This document shows positions 1-5,848 of a DNA stretch of 5,848 bases, in pieces. Where the stretch lies: NCBI GenBank assembly GCA_027031025.1, contig JALVEJ010000010.1, forward strand, positions 1 through 5,848. The letters are read 5' to 3'. The notes under the pieces were generated by a model. That model made no database searches. It worked only from the letters and a program-made list of their open reading frames with translations, and was not told where the DNA came from. Numbering within the stretch: position 1 is the stretch's first letter; every line of letters begins with the position of its first letter. Origin of the DNA: Flavobacteriales bacterium (GTDB lineage Bacteria; Bacteroidota; Bacteroidia; Flavobacteriales; Flavobacteriaceae). A program made the position numbers and the translations under genes.

Positions 1-1272
1 AATTTGTGCGGTAAAATCTTCAAAGCCCAATGAACCGAATACATACATAACCAAATCGATGACTTTTTTAAATTCGTCAAGTAATTGATCCGGTGTACAG
101 AATATGTGTGCATCATCTTGCGTAAAACCCCTTACCCTTGTCAAACCATGTAATTCACCACTTTGCTCATAACGGTAAACCGTGCCAAATTCGGCAAAAC
201 GCACCGGCAAATCTTTATAACTGTATGGTTTGGTTTTAAATATTTCGATATGATGCGGACAGTTCATCGGTTTGAGTAGAAACTCTTCGCCTTCTTTGGG
301 GGTTTGTATGGGTTGAAAACTATCTTTGCCGTATTTTTCATAGTGTCCGGAAGTCACATACAAGTTTTTATGCCCGATATGCGGCGTGACCACTTGTTGA
401 TAACCGGCTTTTTTCTGGGCTTTTTTCAAAAAGTTTTCCAAACGCTCGCGAAGCGAGGCGCCTTTGGGTAACCATAGAGGCAAACCTTGACCTACTTTGT
501 TTGAAAAAGCAAACAATTCCAATTCTTTACCCAACTTGCGATGGTCGCGTTTTTTGGCTTCTTCAAGTAACGCCAAATGTTCTTTGAGCATTTTTTGTTT
601 GGGGAAAGAGATACCGTAAACCCGTGTGAGTTGTGGTTTAGTTTCATCGCCGCGCCAATAAGCCCCGGCAACATTGAGTAATTTGACGGCTTTAATCAAA
701 CCGGTATGCGGAATGTGTCCGCCGCGACATAAGTCGGTAAAATCGTCGTGGTCGCAAAAAGTAATTTCGCCATCGTTTAAGTTTTCAATCAATTCTATTT
801 TAAACGGATTGTTTTCTTTTTGATAAAAATCCAAGGCGTCTTTTTTGGACACTTCACGCAGTTTGAATTCGTGTTTACCTTTGGCAATTTCCAACATTTT
901 CTTTTCGATTTTTTCAAAATCTTTTTCGGAAAATTGTTGGTCGCCAAAATCAATATCGTAATAAAAACCGCTATCAATAGCCGGACCGATGGTTAATTTG
1001 GCATCGGGATAATATTTTAAAATGGCTTGTGCCATCAAGTGAGCCGATGAGTGCCAAAAAGTTTTTTTGCCTTCGTCATCGTTCCAGGTATATAAAATCA
1101 AATTACCGTCGGTGGTCAAAGGGGTGGTGGTTTCCACTTTTTTATCGTTGAATTTGGCTGAAATGACATTGCGCGCCAAACCTTCACTGATGTCTTTTGC
1201 TACATCAAAAGGGGTTACATCGCTAGGGTATTCCTTGACGCTGCCGTCCGGTAAAGTAATTTTAATGTTCAT
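1..1272 (-). CDS. thrS: threonyl-tRNA synthetase, N-terminal 424 residues (partial, C-terminus off window)
   Basis: Cytoplasmic class II synthetase that charges tRNA-Thr and edits Ser-tRNA-Thr. The reading frame is open from ATG at 1272 to the window edge, with no frameshift; about two thirds of the usual ~640 residues are present. Visible in order: an N-terminal TGS domain (about 1-62, starting MNIKITLPDG); the editing domain with HSSAH (His74, His78) and DLCRGGH (Asp180, Cys182, His186), matching the E. coli editing-site residues; and the start of the catalytic core. Zinc ligands Cys338 (in MNCPHH) and His389 (in DDAHIFC) are present, equivalent to E. coli Cys334 and His385; the third ligand lies beyond the edge. 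Motif 2 is RYEQSGELHG...RVRGF with Arg367. The start is fixed by TGS homology; an ATG 26 bases upstream opens only a four-codon frame. No Shine-Dalgarno is visible. The gene is divergent from the sensor kinase. Confidence 0.98.
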   Translation of the reverse strand, partial: MNIKITLPDGSVKEYPSDVTPFDVAKDISEGLARNVISAKFNDKKVETTTPLTTDGNLILYTWNDDEGKKTFWHSSAHLMAQAILKYYPDAKLTIGPAIDSGFYYDIDFGDQQFSEKDFEKIEKKMLEIAKGKHEFKLREVSKKDALDFYQKENNPFKIELIENLNDGEITFCDHDDFTDLCRGGHIPHTGLIKAVKLLNVAGAYWRGDETKPQLTRVYGISFPKQKMLKEHLALLEEAKKRDHRKLGKELELFAFSNKVGQGLPLWLPKGASLRERLENFLKKAQKKAGYQQVVTPHIGHKNLYVTSGHYEKYGKDSFQPIQTPKEGEEFLLKPMNCPHHIEIFKTKPYSYKDLPVRFAEFGTVYRYEQSGELHGLTRVRGFTQDDAHIFCTPDQLLDEFKKVIDLVMYVFGSLGFEDFTAQI

Positions 1273-1339
1273 GTTTTTTTGATTTATTTTTTTCTCATGT
1301 TTTTAGACGCTTTATCAAAACGCCAACGGATTCAAATAC

Positions 1340-1351
1340 AATTTGCAAATT
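1340..1351. repeat. 12-bp perfect palindrome overlapping the thrS -7 box
   Basis: AATTTGCAAATT equals its own reverse complement. It covers six of the eight bases of the candidate thrS -7 box and reaches just past the predicted transcription start, which is where a repressor site could sit. No second copy is visible in the window. Because the sequence is A/T-rich and short, chance is a serious alternative. Confidence 0.35.
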
Positions 1352-1353
1352 TA
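1346..1353 (-). promoter_or_regulatory. candidate -7 box of the thrS promoter
   Basis: Read on the minus strand this is TAAATTTG, an exact match to the Bacteroidota primary-sigma -7 consensus TAnnTTTG. It would place transcription start near 1339 and give a leader of about 65 bases before the thrS ATG. I see no good TTG -33 element at the expected distance, so this is a one-box prediction. In such A/T-rich DNA a chance match is possible. The box overlaps a 12-base palindrome. Confidence 0.4.
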
Positions 1354-1518
1354 AGACATTTTATACATTAAATGATAAATTATTTTTTAGATTAAAAAAC
1401 ACAATCGATTATTTTTACTTCAATAAAATTCTTTTAAAAAAAATCTATTATTCCATTATATTTTTTTATGAATAATTAACATGTTTTTAAAAAATCTTTA
1501 CTTTTTCAACAAAAATTT

Positions 1519-1526
1519 TAAATTTG
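1519..1526 (+). promoter_or_regulatory. candidate -7 box for the kinase-regulator operon
   Basis: TAAATTTG is an exact match to the Bacteroidota -7 consensus TAnnTTTG, ending 19 bases before the ATG at 1546. It implies a very short leader of roughly a dozen bases. No clear TTG -33 element lies upstream, only A/T runs. The same octamer is the candidate thrS box on the other strand. Confidence 0.4.
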
Positions 1527-1545
1527 TCTTTTAGAATTTTTGCTT

Positions 1546-3501
1546 ATGCAAGTTCGTTTGTTTATTGTTTGGTTAATTAGTTTCAATGTTTGGGGACAAA
1601 CAGGCTTAACATCTGAAAATCCGGTAGTTCAAAACATTCTTTCTACTTCCGGCAATGATAGTATTAGTATTATTAATCTGACTAATATTGCCGGCAAAAA
1701 CCGTTATAACAAAAGCAGTTTGAGTTTGTTAAAAACAGCTGATTCTCTCGGTCAAAAAACAGCCAATCGTTTTTTAAAAGCTAACATTTACTATGCTTTT
1801 GGTAACTATTATTTTTACAACGGAGATTTAAGTTTGGCAGAAAAATATTTACAAAAAGCCGGTCAATTGACAGATGCTAAAAAATATCCATTGTTAAAAT
1901 CAGACATTTTTATGTCACAAGGTGGCGTCTATAGGAAGAAAGGTAAAATACCGGATGCGATTGATATTTTATTGCAATCAGAAAAAATTTTGCGTACTGT
2001 TACAATTAATGATAAAGACAAGCAACAACGCCAAATTTTACAATCAAAAAAAATCATACTTTATAACACACTAGCCAATTTTTACAACCAAATAAATGAT
2101 TTTAATCAAGCGGTGTCTTACTATGATTTGGCGTTGCAAAAAGCTATGATTTTAAACAACAAACGCAATATTGGTGTCATATTGTCTAACAAAGCAGATT
2201 TGTTGTTAAAAAACAATCGTTATCAACAAGCCTTGGACATATTAAAACAAGCCATTCGATATAAAACAGAAGCGCGTGCCGGTAAAGGTTCTATTGCCAA
2301 CACCAACCGTAATATTGCCTTGGCTTTATATAAAATGGGACAATATCAACCGGCATTAGCATATATTAACAAAGCGATTGCACATTTCGAAACATCTGTT
2401 CGCACCAATGCTTTTGCTGAAAGTTTGGTTATTCGTTCAAATATATGGCATGAACAAGGTCAATATCAAAAAGCTATAAACGATGCAGAACTCGCCAAGC
2501 AAATTGCCCTAAAAAATAATGAATTAGAAACTATTCAAAACGCCGGATTGGCACTTTCCAAAGCTTATGAAGCAACCGGTCAATATCAAAAAGCCCTTAC
2601 CAATTATAAAATTTATCATACAGCCAAAGATTCTATTTTTAACACTCAAAATATCAAAAAGATTACCCAACTGGAAATGCAATATCAATATGATAAAGAA
2701 CAACAAGCCCAAAAACTATTGAACCTTGCCAAAGAAAAATCCGCCAAGTTTAAAATCAATATATTATTTTTGGGGTTGGTTGCTCTTGTTTTGATTATCA
2801 TTTTGTTATACCGTTTGTATTTATTACGTCATAAATCCAACGCCGTTTTAAAACAAAAAAACCGTCAAATATCCAATGCATTGGCCATAAATGAAACCCT
2901 GCTGAAAGAAACACATCACCGGGTTAAAAATAATTTGCAAATCATTTCGTCTTTGCTTAATATGCAGTCCAAATTTATGAAAGACAGCATGTCAAAAGAA
3001 GCCATTAAAGACAGTCAAAACCGTATCAAATCCATGTCATTGATTCATCAACAACTATATCAAAAAGAAGCCTTAACCAGTATTGAAACCGCCGGTTATT
3101 TTGAAAATTTGTTAGAAAGTTTATGTACTTCTTATGGTATTGATCCCGGTAAAGTTAATATGGATATCAATATTGAAAGTCATTTATTAGACATAGACAC
3201 AGCTATTCCGTTAGGGTTGATTGTCAACGAGTTGGTAAGCAATGCTTTTAAACATGGGATAGATAAAGAAACCGGTAAATTCGGTTTTGTGTTCAAAAAG
3301 CTTTCCGGGCATCAATTACTGATAAAAGTGCGCGATAACGGACCGGGTATTCAACAGGTTTTTGATCCCGCTAAAATTAAATCTTATGGTTTGAAATTAA
3401 TTCATATCTTGAGTCAAAAATTAAAAGCCGATTTAAATTTTCGCAATAACAACGGGCTGGAAGTAACATTGATTATTTCTCATTATAAAATTAATTCATA
3501 A
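1546..3501 (+). CDS. TPR-containing membrane sensor histidine kinase (HisKA_2 family)
   Basis: Sensor half of a two-component system, 651 residues. A signal peptide (about 1-17, hydrophobic, ending NVWG) is followed by about seven TPR-like repeats (roughly 79-362), three carrying G-Q-Y-Q-x-A at their turn, then a likely coiled coil (365-403). One transmembrane helix (405-423) puts the TPRs in the periplasm and the kinase in the cytoplasm. The HisKA_2 motif is ETHHRVKNNLQ (455-465); His458, the second of the pair, is the likely phosphoacceptor by analogy with HWE kinases. The ATPase domain has an N-box (NELVSNAFKHG, Asn566), a G1 box (DNGPGI, Asp597) and a G2-like SYGLKLI (613-619). I chose ATG 1546 over TTG 1540 because it gives a clean signal peptide. 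The stop overlaps the regulator's start by one base. The signal is unknown. Confidence 0.95.
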   Translation: MQVRLFIVWLISFNVWGQTGLTSENPVVQNILSTSGNDSISIINLTNIAGKNRYNKSSLSLLKTADSLGQKTANRFLKANIYYAFGNYYFYNGDLSLAEKYLQKAGQLTDAKKYPLLKSDIFMSQGGVYRKKGKIPDAIDILLQSEKILRTVTINDKDKQQRQILQSKKIILYNTLANFYNQINDFNQAVSYYDLALQKAMILNNKRNIGVILSNKADLLLKNNRYQQALDILKQAIRYKTEARAGKGSIANTNRNIALALYKMGQYQPALAYINKAIAHFETSVRTNAFAESLVIRSNIWHEQGQYQKAINDAELAKQIALKNNELETIQNAGLALSKAYEATGQYQKALTNYKIYHTAKDSIFNTQNIKKITQLEMQYQYDKEQQAQKLLNLAKEKSAKFKINILFLGLVALVLIIILLYRLYLLRHKSNAVLKQKNRQISNALAINETLLKETHHRVKNNLQIISSLLNMQSKFMKDSMSKEAIKDSQNRIKSMSLIHQQLYQKEALTSIETAGYFENLLESLCTSYGIDPGKVNMDINIESHLLDIDTAIPLGLIVNELVSNAFKHGIDKETGKFGFVFKKLSGHQLLIKVRDNGPGIQQVFDPAKIKSYGLKLIHILSQKLKADLNFRNNNGLEVTLIISHYKINS

Positions 3502-3503
3502 TG
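3499..3503 (+). promoter_or_regulatory. TAATG stop/start overlap coupling kinase and regulator
   Basis: The kinase stop TAA (3499-3501) shares its last A with the regulator's ATG (3501-3503). There is no Shine-Dalgarno sequence upstream, so the regulator is probably translated by re-initiation or coupled initiation after the kinase. This would keep the two proteins at a linked ratio and marks them as one operon. Confidence 0.85.
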
Positions 3504-4217
3504 ACACAAACCAAACAAGCTTTAAGAATTTTAATAGTTGAAGATGACCTCATCATCGCGTCTGATATCGAAATGATTTTAACCGAAGCCGGTTATAAAG
3601 TCGTTGGAATTGCAACCAATTACGACGATGCCATGACAGCTATTGTATCCAATCGCCCCGACCTAATTCTTTTAGATATTAACTTGGAAGGCGATGCCGA
3701 TGGTGTCATTGTAGCGGAAGACATCAACCATAAATTTCATATTCCGTTTATTTATCTTACATCCAATACCGATCCGTTAACTATCAATCGTGTCAAACGT
3801 ACCAACCCTGCCGGATTTATAGTAAAACCTTTTAACGAAAAAGATATTTTAACGAATATAGAAATTATTGCTTTTAATAGGGAAAACATAATAGGAAAAC
3901 CTGTGATAAATGACCTTTTTATCAAAGAAAACGGTAGTTTAATCAAACTTGAAACACACCGGATTATGTTTGCCAAAGCCGAAGAAAATTATACCAAAGT
4001 CTATACCGATGAAAATGACTATTTGGTTTCCACTACTTTAAAAAAACTAGCTGAAATACTCAATATGGCACACTTTATAAGAATACACCGGTCTTTTATT
4101 GTCAATATGAACTATATCGACCGTATTCAAAACGGCTATGTTTTTATTGGCAAACATCGTTTACCGATTGGGCGCCGGTATCATGATGATTTTTTTAACC
4201 GCATTAAAAAATTATAA
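3501..4217 (+). CDS. response regulator, receiver plus LytTR DNA-binding domain
   Basis: Cytoplasmic transcription regulator of 238 residues, a full length for the LytR/AlgR type. The receiver domain (about 8-125) keeps all key residues: acidic pair Asp15/Asp16 in VEDD, phosphoacceptor Asp59 in LLLDINLEGDADG, Thr87 in YLTSN, and Lys109 in the VKPF motif. A short linker leads to a LytTR domain (about 138-238) with the family signatures FIRIHRSFIVN (192-202) and LPIGRRY (221-227). LytTR domains bind DNA through beta-strands and loops rather than helix-turn-helix, usually as dimers on direct repeats. The gene overlaps the upstream histidine kinase, which is its presumed phosphodonor. No target gene or obvious LytTR site could be identified here. 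It is convergent with the malic enzyme gene, and no convincing terminator of its own follows it. Confidence 0.96.
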   Translation: MTQTKQALRILIVEDDLIIASDIEMILTEAGYKVVGIATNYDDAMTAIVSNRPDLILLDINLEGDADGVIVAEDINHKFHIPFIYLTSNTDPLTINRVKRTNPAGFIVKPFNEKDILTNIEIIAFNRENIIGKPVINDLFIKENGSLIKLETHRIMFAKAEENYTKVYTDENDYLVSTTLKKLAEILNMAHFIRIHRSFIVNMNYIDRIQNGYVFIGKHRLPIGRRYHDDFFNRIKKL

Positions 4218-4245
4218 GACAAAACTTATAGTAAGTCTTTCTGAT

Positions 4246-4285
4246 AAAAATATAAAAAAGCTACCTCTTTTAAAAAAGATAGCTT
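4246..4285 (-). terminator. rho-independent terminator of the malic enzyme gene
   Basis: On the minus strand the RNA forms a 12-bp stem (arms 4285-4274 and 4269-4258, four-base loop UUAA), starting AAGCUAUC and closing with GGUAGCUU, with two G-U pairs. A U-rich tract follows directly (4259-4246, TTTTTTATATTTTT). It begins 33 bases after the malic enzyme stop. On the plus strand the two G-U pairs become A-C mismatches and no U-run follows, so it works best for the minus-strand gene. Confidence 0.8.
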
Positions 4286-4318
4286 ATGTAAATTTAAATT
4301 TTAGAAAGGTTCTTTTTT

Positions 4319-5848
4319 CTATTTCTTTCCATTCTGCCTTTTTTCCTGCCGCATACGTTTTTCATGCATTTGGGCATCAATTACCGCTACAATGGTCATA
4401 TTGACAATTTCATCGGCAGTAGAACCAACTTGTAAAATATGTACCGGTTTGTTCATGCCCATCATTATGGGACCCACCATTTGTGCGCCGGTTAGTTCTT
4501 TAACCATTCTATAAGAAATATTGGCGGCATCCAAATTAGGAAATATCAATGTATTAACCTTCTTGTTGACCAAATCGGAAAACGGAAAAGATTCTTTCAA
4601 CAATTTTTTATTGAGTGCATAATCCGCTTGCATTTCACCGTCAATACTTAAATCAGGATATTTTTCTTTTAGTATTTGTGTAGCTTTTTTCATTTTTTGA
4701 GCATCGGGATGTTTAGAAGACCCGAAGTTTGAAAACGACAATAAAGCAATATTCGGTTTAATTCTAAACATTTTAACCACTTCGGTCATCATAGATGTCA
4801 TTTTGACTATATCTTTAACATCCGGATCGACTACAATTGACGAATCGGTAAAAAACAAAGGACCTTTATTGGTAATTAATAAAGTTGTAGCAAAAACTTT
4901 TTCAACACCCGGACGTTTTCCGATTACTTGAATCATCGGTCTGAAAATAGTTTTAAAACTCCGTGAATAACCCGATATAATAGCATCGGCTTTACCGGTT
5001 TCGACCATCATAGCGCCAAAATAGTTCCGGTTGCGCATCAATTTGCGGGCTTCAATCATAGTAATGCCTTTGCGTTGGTGTTTTTGCCAAAACATTTCGG
5101 CAAATTCTTCAACCATTTCATTGGATTCTGACGCAATGGGATCAATAATGGGCAAATCCTCTACATAATCCAATTCTTTTTTCAATTCTTCAATAGTTTC
5201 TTTGTTTCCTAATAAGACAGGATGAGCAATACCTTCTTCGTAAGCAATATATGCCGCTTTTAAGACTTCGGGTAAATCAGCTTCCGGATATACCACTTTT
5301 TTCGGATCTTTCTTGGCTTGATTGGTAATCATTCTGATTTGCTTGGTTTCAATACCCAAACGTTCTATCAGTTCTTCCTCATATTTTTTAAAATCCTCAA
5401 TGGGTTCACGCGCCACGCCACTTTCCATAGCTGCCCGGGCTACTGCCGGTGGAATCTTATAAATCAATCGCGGGTCAAAAGGTTTAGGGATAATATAATC
5501 TCTACCGAAAGTCAGATGTTTTTCTTGATAAGCAGCATTGACTTGTTCGGGGACGGTTTCTTTTGCCAATTCGGCCAAAGCATAAACGGCTGCCAACTTC
5601 ATTTCTTCATTGATAGCTGTTGCTCTCACATCCAAAGCGCCACGGAAAATAAAAGGAAAGCCCAGCACATTATTTACTTGGTTAGGATAATCGGAACGCC
5701 CTGTTGCCATAATGATATCTTCACGAATACTTGTAGCTAATTTGTAATCAATTTCCGGTGTCGGATTAGCCAATGCAAAAACGATCGGATTTTTTGCCAT
5801 AGATTTTAAATGTTGCTCATTTAATATATTACCGACAGATAATCCGAC
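4319..5848 (-). CDS. maeB: NADP-dependent malic enzyme (MaeB type), C-terminal 509 residues (partial)
   Basis: Converts malate to pyruvate and CO2, producing NADPH, in the cytoplasm. The frame stays open through 5848, so the ATG at 5800 is internal: the 16 codons before it read VGLSVGNIL..., matching the family. About 250 N-terminal residues of a usual ~760 are missing. The fragment holds the end of the malic domain (about 1-150), with the substrate-site asparagine motif FALANP (Asn28) and GRSDYPNQVNN, then a phosphotransacetylase-like domain (about 172-500; KVVYPEA, IISGYSRSF, NMTIVAVIDAQ). That tail is the hallmark of MaeB enzymes and is known as a regulatory, not catalytic, module. The usual Pta Ser-Arg pair is absent (Gln473-Val474). 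The C-terminus is basic and ends NGKK. A hairpin terminator follows. NADP rather than NAD use is inferred from the family. Confidence 0.96.
   Translation of the reverse strand, partial: VGLSVGNILNEQHLKSMAKNPIVFALANPTPEIDYKLATSIREDIIMATGRSDYPNQVNNVLGFPFIFRGALDVRATAINEEMKLAAVYALAELAKETVPEQVNAAYQEKHLTFGRDYIIPKPFDPRLIYKIPPAVARAAMESGVAREPIEDFKKYEEELIERLGIETKQIRMITNQAKKDPKKVVYPEADLPEVLKAAYIAYEEGIAHPVLLGNKETIEELKKELDYVEDLPIIDPIASESNEMVEEFAEMFWQKHQRKGITMIEARKLMRNRNYFGAMMVETGKADAIISGYSRSFKTIFRPMIQVIGKRPGVEKVFATTLLITNKGPLFFTDSSIVVDPDVKDIVKMTSMMTEVVKMFRIKPNIALLSFSNFGSSKHPDAQKMKKATQILKEKYPDLSIDGEMQADYALNKKLLKESFPFSDLVNKKVNTLIFPNLDAANISYRMVKELTGAQMVGPIMMGMNKPVHILQVGSTADEIVNMTIVAVIDAQMHEKRMRQEKRQNGKK

Noticed and set aside
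712..732. CRGGH instead of the E. coli CRGPH in the ThrRS editing site
   Set aside because: The functional Asp180, Cys182 and His186 are intact, and from memory the Gly variant is common in Bacteroidota ThrRS, so it is not a defect.
1067..1282. 71-codon open frame on the plus strand at the start of thrS
   Set aside because: It is antisense to the TGS domain of threonyl-tRNA synthetase and has no family resemblance; a shadow frame.
1284..1298. Four-codon mini-ORF (Met-Arg-Lys-Lys) in the thrS leader, minus strand
   Set aside because: It has no threonine codons and no attenuator hairpin, and its A-rich content makes a chance ATG likely, so it does not look like a leader peptide.
1471..1490. 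AACATGTT palindrome upstream of the kinase as a possible LytTR autoregulation site
   Set aside because: LytTR sites are usually paired direct repeats spaced by about a helical turn. I could not find a second matching half-site, and the eight-base palindrome may be chance.
4216..4240. Possible plus-strand terminator hairpin after the response regulator (ACTTA-TAG-TAAGT)
   Set aside because: The stem is only five A/T-rich pairs with a three-base loop, and the following tract (CTTTCTG) is a poor U-run, so it is too weak to call.
4290..4301. AAATTTAAATTT palindrome between the convergent genes
   Set aside because: It is simple A/T low complexity with no neighbouring U-run or second copy; not a convincing site.
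4138..4404. 88-codon plus-strand frame bridging the regulator end and the malic enzyme end
   Set aside because: It overlaps the LytTR coding end in another frame, runs through the minus-strand terminator and then antisense to maeB; no independent support.
5318..5740. 140-codon open frame on the plus strand
   Set aside because: It lies wholly antisense to the well-supported malic enzyme frame. Its translation is Cys/Phe/His-rich with no recognisable domain, as expected for a mirror of a coding strand.

Overview
The window looks like chromosomal DNA from a member of the Bacteroidota, probably a flavobacterium-like lineage. It is A/T-rich by eye and no start has a Shine-Dalgarno sequence; both divergent starts have A/T-rich upstream DNA with a match to the Bacteroidota -7 promoter box (TAnnTTTG). 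The gene content also fits: a periplasmic-TPR sensor kinase coupled to a LytTR response regulator, and a MaeB-type malic enzyme. This assignment is an inference from gene style, not from a marker comparison.

Layout. Positions 1-1272 (minus) hold the first 424 residues of threonyl-tRNA synthetase; its C-terminal part lies off the left edge. Positions 1273-1545 are a 273-bp A/T-rich divergent intergenic region with one candidate promoter for each direction. Positions 1546-3501 (plus) encode a membrane histidine kinase: signal peptide, about seven TPR-like repeats, one transmembrane helix, then HisKA_2 and HATPase domains. It overlaps by one base (TAATG) the response regulator at 3501-4217, which has a receiver domain and a LytTR DNA-binding domain. 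Positions 4218-4318 are a convergent intergenic region with a good rho-independent terminator for the minus strand. Positions 4319-5848 (minus) hold the C-terminal 509 residues of an NADP-type malic enzyme with its phosphotransacetylase-like tail; its start lies off the right edge.

How the genes work together. The kinase and regulator form one two-component system: a signal sensed by the periplasmic TPR array would be passed to His458 of the kinase, then to Asp59 of the regulator, which would bind DNA through LytTR. Neither the signal nor the target genes can be read from this window. The flanking genes are core-metabolism enzymes (translation; malate to pyruvate) with no evident functional tie to the pair.

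I found no tRNA, rRNA, CRISPR array, insertion sequence or other mobile element. The region appears ordinary, and I see no convincing evidence of a wholly new system. The points most worth a second look are the kinase/regulator pairing, the regularly spaced TPR array, the apparently dead phosphotransacetylase site in the malic enzyme, and the palindrome over the proposed thrS promoter.
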